64,000 bases of DNA, taken from positions 1,984,001 to 2,048,000 of the forward strand of contig NZ_CP018016.1 in assembly GCF_000280495.2 (NCBI RefSeq). The letters run 5' to 3'. This DNA is from Kosakonia radicincitans DSM 16656 (GTDB lineage: Bacteria; Pseudomonadota; Gammaproteobacteria; Enterobacterales; Enterobacteriaceae). Numbering within the stretch: the stretch's first letter is position 1; each line of letters opens with the position of its first letter. Below the pieces are notes generated by a model. It had not been told where the DNA came from. It saw only the letters and a program-made list of their open reading frames with translations, and did not search any database. Shown here piece by piece: positions 35,384 to 45,635 of the stretch. The position numbers were made by a program, and so were the translations under genes.

Positions 35384-35785
35384 AATTGTCCTGTCCGTTC
35401 CTCAAGTTTCCAAATTTTTCTAGTTTTTTGTATAGGGAAAAGGTTACTCACATCGCATGCAGCAAAGTAAAAGCCGCTAATGAGACTACAGCGCCCATCG
35501 CCAGGTGAAAACCTTTTTGGAAAGCAGGATGCAGGAAAGGGGAATTTAACTCAGGGAAGCTGACGGCGCAGAAGTTTATCCGGCGATGAAGGAAAAAAAA
35601 GGCAGGGCCAACGCCTGACCAGTGGGATGCAGTAGCTTTGCTGACCGTGTTTTCGAACATCGGTTTAGATCGGTAATGATCGCCGGGGAAGACCAGCATT
35701 TGATGCCCGGAATTGTAAGTGTTATTCGTAATTATTACTGGAATCCACTTGCCGGTAACGTGTCATCTGGCCAGCGGAGTGAATA

Positions 35786-35926
35786 ATGAATCCTGTTACC
35801 ATAATCACGCGGAGCGGTGTGTTGTCCCCACAGGACGTTAATTTTGCTGAACAACTCGCCCGAACGATTAACGGCTATTTCCGTCAGGCCAGGGAGTGTC
35901 AGAAAATCGCCGCTTATAGCGGCTGA
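35786..35926 (+). CDS. Possible 46-aa small protein
   Basis: GGAG (35,776-35,779) with six-base spacing precedes an ATG opening MNPVTIITRSGVLSPQDVNF..., ending in TGA. The composition is protein-like and the ribosome site good. I recognise no family. It could be the front part of a lost gene. Confidence 0.4.
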   Translation: MNPVTIITRSGVLSPQDVNFAEQLARTINGYFRQARECQKIAAYSG

Positions 35927-36000
35927 GAGAAATATATTTAGCGGCCATTCGTTAGCGCTTTAATTCTCTGAAATGGTGTTCCCTGACTCATAACTTATTA

Positions 36001-36128
36001 CTCGCATTGCGAGAGCACAAAATATTCATCAGCATAATTCGCAACTGCGTTATGCTGATGGCGAGCAAATTCTTCATTCTCTCACTGATCATCCCGCCAT
36101 TGTTATTTTTTAATGGCGGGGTTTTTTT
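36001..36128 (+). ncRNA. Candidate small RNA with three hairpins
   Basis: Three stems follow each other without a coding frame: CTCGC/GCGAG (36,001-36,013), CATCAGCATAA/TTATGCTGATG (36,027-36,060, perfect 11 bases) and CCCGCCATT/AATGGCGGG (36,093-36,120). The last is followed by GTTTTTTT, a strong intrinsic terminator. The 5' end and promoter are not fixed. It could instead be the 3' end of the 35,786 transcript. Confidence 0.45.
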
Positions 36129-36233
36129 ATGGTTTGGTTGGGGTATTCTTGAATAGTATTAAGGAGTTACGCTTTGCCCTCTGGAGCGAGGGCAGGGTAT
36201 TTTATTCAATATCGCTGGATGGATGAGTAAGGG

Positions 36234-36860
36234 CTAATATTCTTTAAAAAAAAGATCGATAACGTTATTTATCATTTCAATAAGCATTTCTTTATCTCCT
36301 TCCGCATCAATAGATTGTAATGCAGTGCGCTGCGATAATCCCGCAAAGATGGATGCAATGATATCCATCTTTGCGTGCAGTTGCTTAATTTCATTCTCAT
36401 CATTTTTTTTAGTTCTTTTAAGTAATTGCGCATTGAACCTGTTGCTAATGGCGTTATGCGACACCTGGAGTACTTGCGAAACGTTAGGGTTTCGCACCGC
36501 TTCGGCAGCAATTTCAAGCCATAAACTAATAAACTCTGGAGAGGTATGAAGCTCAACCATACGTGCCGTTTGCCTTTTAAGTGTCACGGCTAATTTCTCA
36601 TCGGCTGGAGATGTCGCAATATCATTGATCAGTTCAAAAATAGTGCTTTCCTGCTGCGCGACCAGGGCTTCCACGATGGCTTCTTTGTTAGCAAAATGAT
36701 AATAAATGTGCCCGGGGCTCATGCCGGCCTCTTTCGAAATTTTAGCAATACTGCATCCATGAAACCCCAGGTCACGGAAACATTTGGCCGCCGCATCGAG
36801 TACTTGCTTTCTCCTGTCTTTGCTTTTCACGCCAATTTCTTCGTCCTGTACGTTGCTCAT
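36234..36860 (-). CDS. eefR: TetR-family repressor of the RND efflux operon (EefR-like)
   Basis: A 208-residue TetR protein with helix-turn-helix LGFHGCSIAKISKEAGMSPGHIYYHFANKEAIVEALV. It is divergent from the adaptor and pump genes, with a perfect palindrome in the shared gap. By analogy with eefR-eefABC of Enterobacter/Klebsiella it should repress the pump. The symbol is by context, not by certain orthology. Confidence 0.75.
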   Translation of the reverse strand: MSNVQDEEIGVKSKDRRKQVLDAAAKCFRDLGFHGCSIAKISKEAGMSPGHIYYHFANKEAIVEALVAQQESTIFELINDIATSPADEKLAVTLKRQTARMVELHTSPEFISLWLEIAAEAVRNPNVSQVLQVSHNAISNRFNAQLLKRTKKNDENEIKQLHAKMDIIASIFAGLSQRTALQSIDAEGDKEMLIEMINNVIDLFFKEY

Positions 36861-36897
36861 TTATTAGCCTCTTTAATATCTCTTGCAAGTCATATTT

Positions 36898-36913
36898 TAG
36901 TATGAATATACTA
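36898..36913. promoter_or_regulatory. Palindromic operator in the divergent eef promoter region
   Basis: TAGTATGAATATACTA has perfect 6-base arms around GAAT. It sits between the TetR gene and the adaptor gene, 33 bases before the chosen adaptor start, the expected place for repressor binding. Confidence 0.7.
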
Positions 36914-36945
36914 GAATGAATATTCAAACTACAGAGAGATCGCTC

Positions 36946-38073
36946 ATGATGTCTGTGCTTTTTCGTCCTGCATATCCGGCGCTGTCAGTTCTCTTGTCAC
37001 TTACACTTCTCGGATGTGATCAGCCACAGCGGCCAGTTCAAAATTCGATTCCTGAAGTGGGAGTTGTGACGGTAAACGCAGCAAATGTGACGTTGACGAC
37101 GGAACTCCCTGGCCGAACCTCGTCTTTCAGGACTGCTGAAGTGCGTCCTCAGGTTGGCGGCATACTTCAAAAAAGATTATTCGATGAAGGTGCCCTCGTG
37201 AAAGCCGGACAGGCATTGTATCAGATTGATCCTGCTCCTTATCGGGCGACACTTGCTAAAGCGGAAGCGAGCCTGGAATCATCGAAACTTTTAGCCCACC
37301 GGTATGAACGACTAGTAAAAACAGGAGCGGTAAGCCAGCAGGATCGGGATGATGCACGTTCAACCTGGCTACAGGCGCAGGCTGATGTTGACTCTGCTCG
37401 CATTGATTTAGGCTATACAACGATCACCGCGCCAATATCGGGACGCATCGGGCGATCTTCCGTTACTCAGGGAGCGTTGCTGACCGCTAATCAGACCACT
37501 GATCTTGCAACCATCCAGCAGCTTGATCCTATCTATGTCGATATTCCGCAATCTTCAACGGCTCTTCTTAAATTGCAGGATGAATTTGCGGCAGGCCGCC
37601 TGAAACGAAATGGCGACCAACAGGCTGAAGTCAAACTGATCCTCGACAATGGCACTGAATATTCGCATCCGGGCCGAATAAAACTTTCAGAAGTAACAGT
37701 AGATGAAAGTACGGACTCTGTAATTATACGCGCCGAGTTTCCTAATCCCGATGGACGGTTGCTGCCAGGTATGTTCGTCCGCGCCAAATTACAGGAAGGG
37801 GTGAACGAGAATGCCCTGCTTGTTCCACAAAGAGCAATCACCCGTGATCCGACTGGACAGGCCTCGGCGCTTGTCGTTGGCAAAGATAGCAAAGTGATCC
37901 GCAAAGCGGTGGTAACCGATCGCGTTGTAGGCAATCAGTGGCTAATACGGGACGGATTGCAAAGTGGCGATCGGGTCGTTGTGGATGGGACACAAAAAGC
38001 CCAGCCCGGCAGTGAAGTCAGGATTGCCCAGGCTACTCCCCCTTCGCCTGAAGTCGCTAATCAGCCTGAGTAA
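36946..38073 (+). CDS. eefA: RND efflux periplasmic adaptor lipoprotein (EefA/AcrA-like)
   Basis: A membrane-fusion protein with lipoprotein signal (SVLLSLTLLGC, lipobox LLGC). It has the AcrA pattern: ELPGRTSSFRTAEVRPQVGGILQKRLFDEGALVKAGQALYQID, an alpha-hairpin (RYERLVKTGAVSQQDRDDA) and GYTTITAPISGRIGRSSVTQGALL. It links the inner-membrane pump to the outer-membrane channel. I chose the ATG at 36,946 (or 36,949) after a GAGAGA site; an ATG at 36,916 abuts the operator and lacks a ribosome site. The pump gene follows after nine bases. Confidence 0.87.
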   Translation: MMSVLFRPAYPALSVLLSLTLLGCDQPQRPVQNSIPEVGVVTVNAANVTLTTELPGRTSSFRTAEVRPQVGGILQKRLFDEGALVKAGQALYQIDPAPYRATLAKAEASLESSKLLAHRYERLVKTGAVSQQDRDDARSTWLQAQADVDSARIDLGYTTITAPISGRIGRSSVTQGALLTANQTTDLATIQQLDPIYVDIPQSSTALLKLQDEFAAGRLKRNGDQQAEVKLILDNGTEYSHPGRIKLSEVTVDESTDSVIIRAEFPNPDGRLLPGMFVRAKLQEGVNENALLVPQRAITRDPTGQASALVVGKDSKVIRKAVVTDRVVGNQWLIRDGLQSGDRVVVDGTQKAQPGSEVRIAQATPPSPEVANQPE

Positions 38074-38082
38074 GGAGCCGTA

Positions 38083-41000
38083 ATGTCACGTTTTTTTATT
38101 GACCGCCCCGTACTTGCATGGGTTGTAGCCATCATTATTATGCTGGCTGGCGTGCTTTCTATAATCAAGTTACCCATCAACCAGTATCCTAATATTGCTG
38201 CTCCTGCGATTGCTGTGACTGGATCTTATCCTGGAGCATCGGCAGATACCGTTCAGGATACTGTGGTGCAGGTTATCGAACAGCAACTGAATGGCCTTGA
38301 TAATTTGCGCTATCTAAAGTCTGAGAGTAATTCGGATGGCTCATTCACAATTACCGTCACCTTTAATCAAGGGACAGATCCGGATATTGCTCAGGTTCAG
38401 GTACAAAATAAGCTATCGCTGGCAACGCCTTTAATACCGGATGAAGTTCAGAATCAGGGGATCCGGGTTGCTAAATATCAGATTAACTTTTTAATTCTTG
38501 CCGGACTTGTTTCCACTGATGGTCGTATGAGCAGCTTTGACCTCGGTGATTATCTGGTTTCTCACATACAGGATCCTTTAACTCGTATTACCGGTGTGGG
38601 TGATTTCACTATGCTGGGATCCCAGTATGCGATGCGTATCTGGATGGATCCGAATAAGCTGAATGGATATAAACTTACCCCGTTGGATGTCAGCTCTGCT
38701 ATTCAGGCGCAAAACGTACAGGTATCTGCGGGCCAGTTAGGCGGTTTACCAACCAATGAAAATATTGAACTGAGTGCAACTGTCATTGGCAAGACCAGAT
38801 TCACAACGCCTGAACAATTTGAAAATATACTCCTGAAGGTTCAGCCCGATGGATCCCGCGTGTTACTTAAGGATGTGGCCAAAGTAAAACTGGGATCCGA
38901 GAGTTTCTCAATACAATCAAAATATGGCAAAGATCTTCCGAGTACAGCTATTGCGTTACGCCTGGCAACCGGTGCTAATGCGCTGGACACCATTAAAGCT
39001 GTCAAAGCAAAGCTGGACGAGCTTAAGCCTGGTTTACCGGAAGGCGTGGAGATTATTTATCCTTACGATACGTCTCCTGTCATAAGTGCCTCAATAGAAG
39101 GAGTGGTGCATACCCTTATTGAAGCGATAGTCCTCGTTTTTGTCGTGATGCTGCTTTTTTTGCAAAACTGGAGAGCAACACTTATTCCTACACTCGCTAT
39201 TCCGGTCGTTTTGCTGGGCACATTCGGCATTATGGCCGCATTTGGCTTTACAATTAATATATTAACCATGTTTGGCCTGGTACTGGCTATCGGGCTTCTC
39301 GTCGACGATGCCATTGTTGTTGTGGAGAACGTCGAGCGACTGATGGAAGAAGAAAAGCTTCCGCCGCTTGAAGCGACCCGAAAATCGATGGAGCAGATTT
39401 CGGGCGCTCTGGTTGGTATTGGTCTGGTTCTTTCCGCTGTATTTCTTCCGATGGCGTTTTTCGGCGGTTCAACAGGTGTAATTTATCGCCAGTTCTCTAT
39501 CACTATTGTTTCTGCAATGGCGTTGTCGGTGCTCGTTGCGCTAATTTTTACTCCGGCATTATGCGCAACGATCCTGAAACAAACGCATCATGACGCACAG
39601 GCTAAAAAGGGATTTTTCGGCTGGTTTAACCGTAAATTTGAACGCGGCACTTCGCTTTATCGCAATGGCGTCGAACGTACTTTGAGGGCCAGAAAACGAG
39701 CGATGCTTTTCTTTCTGGCAATCATCGCTTTACTTATTGCGCTATTCCCACGGATACCAACGTCATTCCTGCCTGATGAAGATCAGGGAAATCTCTTTGT
39801 GCAAGTACAACTGCCACCAAACAGTAGTGCGGAGCAGACCCAGAAAGTATTAACCAAAATATCGGCGTATTTTCTGACCCAGGAAAAAGACATGGTTGCC
39901 ACGACAATGCTGGTCAATGGATTTAACTTTGCAGGGCGTGGTCAGAGTTCCGCTATGGTGTTTGTGGGACTTAAACCATGGAATGAAAGGAAAGGTTCGG
40001 TATTTGAACTGGCTGCCAGGTCAATGGGATATTTCAGCACAATAAAAGAGGGAACGGTTATTTCTTTCGCTCCACCGGCGGTGATGGAATTGGGGAATGC
40101 CACTGGTTTTAACCTGTTTATTCAGGATACAACTGGCGGCGGCCATGAAAAACTCATGCAGGCACGGAATATGTTTCTTGGGATGGCTGCCCGAAACCCC
40201 GCACTGCAAATGGTTCGACCCAACGGTATGAATGATGAGCCACAATATCAAATTCTGATTGATGACGAGAAAGTGCAGGCTCTGAAACTCAGTCTCTCTG
40301 ATGTAAATAACACGATGTCCGCCGCCTGGGGGTCAACGTATGTTAATGACTTCAATGATCGTGGGCGTGTTAAAAAGGTTTATATCCAGGGGGAAGCCAG
40401 TTCACGTATTTCTCCGGAGGATTTCGATAAATGGTACGTACGTAATAGTGACGGAGAGATGGTCTCATTCTCATCGTTCGCCAGTGGGAAATGGACTTAT
40501 GGTTCCCCGAAACTGGAGCGTTATAACGGTTTACCGGCAGTTGAACTTCTTGGCGAACCTGCTCCGGGTTATAGCTCCGGGGATGCCATGAAGGCGGTAG
40601 AGGAGATCGCGGCAAAATTGCCACCAGGTTTAAATGTTGCCTGGACAGGTCTTTCATTTGAAGAGCGTCTTTCAGGTTCGCAAGCGCCGGCGCTTTATGC
40701 TCTGTCGCTAATAATCGTCTTCCTCTGTCTGGCAGGGCTTTATGAAAGCTGGAGTATTCCTTTCTCAGTAATGTTAGTCATACCGCTGGGTGTTATTGGC
40801 GCTGTCAGTGCGACGCTTTTACGTGGATTGGGGAACGATGTTTTCTTCCAGGTTGGCTTATTAACGACGATTGGTCTCTCTGCAAAGAATGCGATATTAA
40901 TTGTTGAATTTGCGCGCGATCTTCATGAAAAAAGTGGAATGTCATTTTCGCAGGCAGCCATTGAGGCAGCCAGAGTCCGTTTACGACCCATTATTATGAC

Positions 41001-41217
41001 ATCACTGGCATTTATTGTTGGTGTTATTCCTCTCGCTATTGCTTCAGGAGCAAGTTCCGGAAGCAAGCATGCCATTGGTACTGGCGTTGTTGGTGGGATG
41101 CTTACCGCGACCGTATTAGCTATTTTTTATATCCCGCTGTTTTATGTTCTTGTCGCTGGTTTTTTTACCAGGAACAAAAACAAAAAAGAAGCATTAACCA
41201 TAGCTGAAGAAAAATAG
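38083..41217 (+). CDS. eefB: RND multidrug efflux pump subunit (EefB/AcrB-like)
   Basis: A 1044-residue HAE1-type RND pump. It starts [20 protein letters not shown], with the proton-relay Asp pair in [20 protein letters not shown] (helix 4), the relay Lys in [20 protein letters not shown] (helix 10), two large periplasmic loops and twelve membrane helices. It exports drugs and other amphiphiles by proton antiport from the inner membrane. The full length and intact motifs suggest a working pump. Confidence 0.92.
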   Translation: MSRFFIDRPVLAWVVAIIIMLAGVLSIIKLPINQYPNIAAPAIAVTGSYPGASADTVQDTVVQVIEQQLNGLDNLRYLKSESNSDGSFTITVTFNQGTDPDIAQVQVQNKLSLATPLIPDEVQNQGIRVAKYQINFLILAGLVSTDGRMSSFDLGDYLVSHIQDPLTRITGVGDFTMLGSQYAMRIWMDPNKLNGYKLTPLDVSSAIQAQNVQVSAGQLGGLPTNENIELSATVIGKTRFTTPEQFENILLKVQPDGSRVLLKDVAKVKLGSESFSIQSKYGKDLPSTAIALRLATGANALDTIKAVKAKLDELKPGLPEGVEIIYPYDTSPVISASIEGVVHTLIEAIVLVFVVMLLFLQNWRATLIPTLAIPVVLLGTFGIMAAFGFTINILTMFGLVLAIGLLVDDAIVVVENVERLMEEEKLPPLEATRKSMEQISGALVGIGLVLSAVFLPMAFFGGSTGVIYRQFSITIVSAMALSVLVALIFTPALCATILKQTHHDAQAKKGFFGWFNRKFERGTSLYRNGVERTLRARKRAMLFFLAIIALLIALFPRIPTSFLPDEDQGNLFVQVQLPPNSSAEQTQKVLTKISAYFLTQEKDMVATTMLVNGFNFAGRGQSSAMVFVGLKPWNERKGSVFELAARSMGYFSTIKEGTVISFAPPAVMELGNATGFNLFIQDTTGGGHEKLMQARNMFLGMAARNPALQMVRPNGMNDEPQYQILIDDEKVQALKLSLSDVNNTMSAAWGSTYVNDFNDRGRVKKVYIQGEASSRISPEDFDKWYVRNSDGEMVSFSSFASGKWTYGSPKLERYNGLPAVELLGEPAPGYSSGDAMKAVEEIAAKLPPGLNVAWTGLSFEERLSGSQAPALYALSLIIVFLCLAGLYESWSIPFSVMLVIPLGVIGAVSATLLRGLGNDVFFQVGLLTTIGLSAKNAILIVEFARDLHEKSGMSFSQAAIEAARVRLRPIIMTSLAFIVGVIPLAIASGASSGSKHAIGTGVVGGMLTATVLAIFYIPLFYVLVAGFFTRNKNKKEALTIAEEK

Positions 41218-41229
41218 CCGTATGTGGGG

Positions 41230-41256
41230 TATTGGTATCCATCAGGGATACCAATA
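41230..41256. promoter_or_regulatory. 11-base perfect palindrome upstream of the second TetR gene
   Basis: TATTGGTATCC and GGATACCAATA flank ATCAG, between the pump stop and the next TetR gene. No T-run follows, so I favour an operator for the downstream TetR protein over a terminator. Confidence 0.55.
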
Positions 41257-41322
41257 CTAAAATCCTCAATCTGAGCAGTAATGTAGATACGATAAATTTT
41301 AATTTATTCTGGAGGCTTGAAA

Positions 41323-41955
41323 ATGGCCAGACGAACCAAGCAAGATGCTGAAGAAACCCGCGAGCATATTCTGGATGCGGCTGAGCAATGCTTTCGGGAT
41401 TCAGGTATTTATCGCACAACGTTACAGATGATAGCAATAAAAGCGGGCTGTACGCGAGGCGCTATTTATTGGCATTTCAGGGAAAAGAACGATCTTTTTA
41501 AACAGGTTATTGAGCGCACACCTCTCTTACTTTTTACGGAAGTTGAAGATCTTGTAATGCGTGCCGAATCTGTTATAGCGTTACGCCACTGTTTATTAAG
41601 GGAAATTGAATACGTTAAGAGAAACAAACATCTTCAAAATGTTATCGAGATGACTGTCTTCCGCTGTGAATATCCTGACGAAGTAAATGACCATGATATT
41701 CTGGTGGGGAATAAGATGGATAAATTATTCGTCATGATAGATTCTGTTTTATCCGAAGCCCAAAAAAATGGAAGGATTCATGCTGATATTTCGACAACAA
41801 TACTCAGCTCGATGATTTTCTATGTTTTTATGGGAGCGCTCAGGTCGATAGTTATGATGCCAAACGATACTTTGCTTTATCGTTACTCTCAATCAGCGCT
41901 GGATTTTGCTTTTGATATGGCTATTGGGAATAAGGCGGTGTGTAATGAAAAATGA
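41323..41955 (+). CDS. TetR-family regulator, AcrR-like
   Basis: A 210-residue protein starting ARRTKQDAEETREHILDAAEQCFRDSGIYRTTLQMIAIKAGCTRGAIYWHFREKNDLFKQV, a sequence style typical of AcrR and related pump repressors. GGAGG lies seven bases before the ATG at 41,323. It sits between pump and outer-membrane factor genes, which is not the standard eefRABC order, and overlaps the AraC gene by 11 bases. Confidence 0.85.
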   Translation: MARRTKQDAEETREHILDAAEQCFRDSGIYRTTLQMIAIKAGCTRGAIYWHFREKNDLFKQVIERTPLLLFTEVEDLVMRAESVIALRHCLLREIEYVKRNKHLQNVIEMTVFRCEYPDEVNDHDILVGNKMDKLFVMIDSVLSEAQKNGRIHADISTTILSSMIFYVFMGALRSIVMMPNDTLLYRYSQSALDFAFDMAIGNKAVCNEK

Positions 41956-42844
41956 TTTTATTTATGATCTTACAGAATGGATAGAATCTCAACTCGCATC
42001 AAAATTATCCCTGGATATTGTGGCGGCTAAGTCAGGATATTCGAAATGGTATTTACAGCGGGTTTATCATGCGTTAACGGGAGTTACTCTAAGCAGGTAT
42101 ATTCGGCTAAGAAAATTATCCGCCGCGGCTGCTGAATTACAGATAACTAAAACACATATTCTCGATATCTCTTTGAAATATGGTTTTACTACGCAGCAGG
42201 CTTTCACCCGTTCATTCAAAAGTTACTTTCATCAGACTCCTGCAAGGTACAGAAATAACACTGAATGGGATTGTTCACAGCTCTACCCGCCATACCAGAG
42301 GATAATTCATCCGGTACCCAAACCGGACATTATTTCATTACCAGAACAAATTTTTCTCGGCATAGAACACTCTTTCCCTTGTGCTTTTGAAGATCTCTGT
42401 AAGTTCAATATAGATGTGCGGATGAATTTTTTTAACAGGTATCTCAGGGACTACCAGGAGCTACCTTCTTACGTCTATGGTATCAGCCATTTTGAACCCA
42501 ATATCGCAGTAAATTCAGGCGTTGTTATCAAGTACTTTACAGCAACAGATTATCAGAATTTATATTCTATGAAGAGTAAAGTACAAAAAATAATAATACC
42601 TGAAGGTCATTATGCACAATTTAATTATTCGGGTACAAAAGCCGGGTTTCAGCAATTTATCATGGACGTGAACCGTTATCATTTGCCCAGATTAGATATC
42701 ACAAGAAGAAAGGGTAATGATATAGAGCGTTATTTTCTTCCTGGGTCGAAGAAACATTCATTACATTCAAGTTTTATAACTTGTAGCTATTTAGTGCCAT
42801 GTGCTGATGTATTACATAAATCTGTTTCAGGCAGATTTATGTAA
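41945..42844 (+). CDS. AraC-family regulator, Rob-like
   Basis: A 299-residue protein with N-terminal AraC domain (VAAKSGYSKWYLQRVYHALTGVTLSRYIR and ILDISLKYGFTTQQAFTRSFKSYFHQTP) and a C-terminal GyrI-like effector domain (GIEHSFPCAFEDL, VQKIIIPEGHYAQFNYSG). Rob and SoxS-type relatives activate efflux pumps. Its ATG lies inside the end of the TetR gene. The domain order matches the AraC gene at 1608-2504. A local activator of this efflux locus is the natural inference. Confidence 0.83.
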   Translation: MKNDFIYDLTEWIESQLASKLSLDIVAAKSGYSKWYLQRVYHALTGVTLSRYIRLRKLSAAAAELQITKTHILDISLKYGFTTQQAFTRSFKSYFHQTPARYRNNTEWDCSQLYPPYQRIIHPVPKPDIISLPEQIFLGIEHSFPCAFEDLCKFNIDVRMNFFNRYLRDYQELPSYVYGISHFEPNIAVNSGVVIKYFTATDYQNLYSMKSKVQKIIIPEGHYAQFNYSGTKAGFQQFIMDVNRYHLPRLDITRRKGNDIERYFLPGSKKHSLHSSFITCSYLVPCADVLHKSVSGRFM

Positions 42845-42949
42845 TGCGTGTATAAAGCGACCGTTTCAAACAGTCAGGTGCACTTCTAAGATAGTCACCG
42901 GGCTTAGAATTCAGACATTGCAATATGATTATCCTCAGAAGGATAGGTT

Positions 42950-44344
42950 ATGAAGAAACATCTATTTATTGTTATACCGGTACTCTTAACTCTGACGGCC
43001 TGCAACTTACAGCCGAAGTATGAACGCCCATCGGTACCTGTTTCCGGGAAATGGGAGAGTAATGCGTACAGGAATAAAACTTCAGATCTTGCATGGCAAA
43101 AGTTTTTCGATGATGACACGTTAAAACTCCTGATAGGATTATCCCTTAAAAATAATAGAGATCTCAGAGTTGCTGCTTTAAATATAGAGTCAGCCAGAGC
43201 ACAGTACAGGATTGAAAGAGCCGCTTTATTACCAACCATCGAGGCTAATGGTAGCCAGACTTCGGCTCATCTGCCTGGCAATCTCTATTCTACCCAGACT
43301 TCCGGGCCTGTGTCATACCAGCAATATGAAGCGAATCTTGGTGTAACATCCTGGGAAATTGACTTCTTTGGCAGGCTTAGAAGTTTGAAAGCACAGGCGC
43401 TTGAAAATTATCTTTCGACTGAGGCTACTGCTCACGCCACACAAATTAGTCTTGTATCAGAGGTCGTATCGGGCTATTTGACCCTTTGCGCGGATAAGGA
43501 TTTACTTAATGTGGCGACAGATACCGCTAAAAGTCAGCGTAAAACGTATGATCTGACTAAACAACGGTATGCGATGGACATCGCAAACGAACAGGATGTT
43601 GTTCAGGCGGAAACGTCATTAAGAAGCGCTGAGGCTGAAGTTTACCAATACACCCGTCAGGTTAAACAGGATACAAATGCTTTACAGCTATTACTGGGTA
43701 CGAACATACCGGCCAATATTGTAGAAAATGCGACTTTACTTAAAGCATGGAATTTCCCGGCGTTGCCTGACGGAATATCATCAGAAGTCCTGACAAACAG
43801 GCCGGATATTATTGCTGCCGAACATACCCTTAAGGCAGCTAATGCGAATATTGGCGCGGCCAGAGCCGCTTTCTTTCCTACCATCAGCCTTACTGCTTCC
43901 GGAGGATCGGCTTCAGATAGTCTTGGACATTTGCTTGAAGGGGGCACGGCTGCCTGGTCATTCGTTCCCAGCATAAGCGTACCAATATTTGATGGGGGAA
44001 AAAACAAAGCCAATCTTGACGTTGCGGAAATTTCCAAAAGAATTGAAATAGCAAATTATGAAAAAGCTATACAGCAGGCATTTAAGGAGGTTTCGGATGC
44101 TCTGGCGGGTCAGGCGACCTATAAACATGAACTGGCTGCTCGGGTACAAGACACCGCGGCAAATCAACGTTACTACACTCTTGCGAATAGCCGATATCAG
44201 GAAGGTGTGGATGGGTATCTCAATGTGCTTGTTGCTGAACGATCTTTATTTCAGGCAAGGAAAACTGAAATTTCGACTCGTTTAAGTGAAATAACACAGC
44301 AGGTTACTCTTTATAAAGTTCTCGGTGGCGGCTGGAAAGCATAG
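42950..44344 (+). CDS. eefC: Outer-membrane efflux channel lipoprotein (EefC/OprM-like)
   Basis: A 464-residue NodT/OprM-type protein with lipoprotein signal (VIPVLLTLTACNLQPKYERP, lipobox LTAC). It has the two OEP repeats with long helices: NRDLRVAALNIESARAQYRIERA, then LTNRPDIIAAEHTLKAANANIGAARAAFFPTISLTASGG. It forms the TolC-like duct completing the tripartite pump. AAGGA precedes the ATG. A strong terminator follows, ending the locus. Confidence 0.9.
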   Translation: MKKHLFIVIPVLLTLTACNLQPKYERPSVPVSGKWESNAYRNKTSDLAWQKFFDDDTLKLLIGLSLKNNRDLRVAALNIESARAQYRIERAALLPTIEANGSQTSAHLPGNLYSTQTSGPVSYQQYEANLGVTSWEIDFFGRLRSLKAQALENYLSTEATAHATQISLVSEVVSGYLTLCADKDLLNVATDTAKSQRKTYDLTKQRYAMDIANEQDVVQAETSLRSAEAEVYQYTRQVKQDTNALQLLLGTNIPANIVENATLLKAWNFPALPDGISSEVLTNRPDIIAAEHTLKAANANIGAARAAFFPTISLTASGGSASDSLGHLLEGGTAAWSFVPSISVPIFDGGKNKANLDVAEISKRIEIANYEKAIQQAFKEVSDALAGQATYKHELAARVQDTAANQRYYTLANSRYQEGVDGYLNVLVAERSLFQARKTEISTRLSEITQQVTLYKVLGGGWKA

Positions 44345-44357
44345 CACCTGAATCAAG

Positions 44358-44386
44358 AAATGACGGCCAATTGCCGTCATTTAACT
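44358..44386 (+). terminator. Terminator after the eef locus
   Basis: AAATGACGGC and GCCGTCATTT form a 10-base stem around CAATT, followed by a T-rich stretch. Confidence 0.8.
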
Positions 44387-44516
44387 TTTATCTATTCAGC
44401 TTGAGGTGACAGATGAAATCAGAGAACAATCTCAATTCTTCACCTCAGGTGAAAAATATTTTTTAACTAAGACGACTACTGGTTGTATTAGGGGAAAGGA
44501 AATCAGAGGTACTTCT

Positions 44517-44645
44517 ATGTTAGATACGTATCATCGTTCGAATATGGGCTCTGGGGATATTAGATATAACAACATTTTTACGCAGGAACAACAGGACTTT
44601 TTACTTCTTTTTTGTGACTATTACTTAAAAATAAATTTTATTTAA
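44517..44645 (+). CDS. Possible 42-aa small protein
   Basis: GAGG eight bases before an ATG opens MLDTYHRSNMGSGDIRYNNI..., which ends in TAA. It is AT-rich. I recognise no family and the evidence is only the ribosome site and frame. Confidence 0.25.
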   Translation: MLDTYHRSNMGSGDIRYNNIFTQEQQDFLLLFCDYYLKINFI

Positions 44646-44665
44646 AATGCGACTGCCTGAATTTT

Positions 44666-44893
44666 TTACTTTCTAAATAAAAGGTAAATAAGATAACCTG
44701 TGAGCAATATACATGTAATGTGTATGATAGCCAATCCTATAACTACACCAACAATACTGTATCTAAACAAGTAATTGAATAACACATACTCGGTCAGACG
44801 TGAAAAATAGAACGAAGATAACATTATTAACATGCTAAAAAAGAGAATTGAGAAGCATATTAATAAACAATTTTTAGCTTTTGATTTTTTCAT
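44666..44893 (-). CDS. Small two-helix membrane protein, 75 aa
   Basis: After a basic start (MKKSKAKN) come two long hydrophobic segments (CLLICFSILFFSMLIMLSSFYF and SIVGVVIGLAIIHITCILLTGYLIYLLF) and a basic end. This layout is typical of small inner-membrane proteins. The ribosome site is weak and I recognise no family. It lies in an AT-rich accessory stretch. Confidence 0.45.
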   Translation of the reverse strand: MKKSKAKNCLLICFSILFFSMLIMLSSFYFSRLTEYVLFNYLFRYSIVGVVIGLAIIHITCILLTGYLIYLLFRK

Positions 44894-44899
44894 TGTTAT

Positions 44900-45372
44900 T
44901 ATTAATCATTTTGAGGGTGAAAGGTGTGTTAATCTTTTCTTTTCCTGGTCTTAGCCATTTTATTTTATAAAATCTTCAACGGAAAGCTTATTGACGGATG
45001 GCTTAGTATGATCATACTAATTCATCTGCACTTGTCAACCTTCTTATGGGGAGAGTGGGGCGGTTTTGTGAAAATATAGTGAATTTACTTATTGTTTTTG
45101 CATAATTACTGCCATTTTTCCTCGTTATAAGGAAAAGATTACGCGTTATGATTTTATTCAAATGATTAGGGCTTAAGGATTGCCTGCGTATCTATTAGCA
45201 GCGGTAGTTCACGGGCGAAGGAAATGAATTGATATAGGGGAAGTGCTGCTTATTGAGTCCAGGAGCCCCGCAGATTAGTGCATTCAGTTTTCAATCGCTG
45301 ATCGGCTGAACCCTGATAATGTGACTCAGTCCCTCAATGAAACCAGCGGACAAGAATATGATATTTGAGATG
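44900..45372. other. AT-rich gap without recognised genes
   Basis: No frame here resembles a protein family. It is probably decayed island DNA between the efflux locus and tRNA-Asn copy 3. Confidence 0.5.
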
Positions 45373-45475
45373 TCAAAGATGTGAGCCGCCTGGATTGGCA
45401 TACAGGTGCAGACCGTGTGAATCAGAGACTTTATAAGGTTACGGGAAGGTTTAAGACTGTGGATTCTGGTGCCGT
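45373..45475 (-). pseudogene. P4-type integrase N-terminal remnant, copy 3
   Basis: The minus strand shows SLKPSRN (45,459-45,439) and, one frame shifted, YKVSDSHGLHLYANPGGSHL then a stop (45,435-45,373). This matches the integrase N-terminal pattern (SLKP..KPYK.SDSHGLYL.V.PGGSHLW). It is similar at the DNA level to copy 2 and also lies beyond the tRNA-Asn 3' end. Confidence 0.7.
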
Positions 45476-45635
45476 TACGCAGTGTTGCTGGTCACTCTAT
45501 AGTTGAGCTGAAGCAGACCACTAACATTTCCCGATGCGGAGGAAAAACAGAAAAGACATCGGGAAAGGGGTTTCACGCTAACCTGTTGAATCAACATCAG
45601 ATAAAGATTCGCAAGGATGCATGAAAGCAGGAAAT

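Larger units (their letters stand above)
35384..36233. other. 850-base intergenic region upstream of shiA
   Basis: It contains the shiA promoter region, a possible 46-codon gene, and a series of hairpins ending in a terminator. A frame at 35,448-35,699 on the minus strand has no ribosome site or family match and is not called. Confidence 0.5.

Noticed and set aside
35448..35699. 83-aa frame on the minus strand upstream of shiA
   Set aside because: No ribosome site, no family pattern; probably chance.
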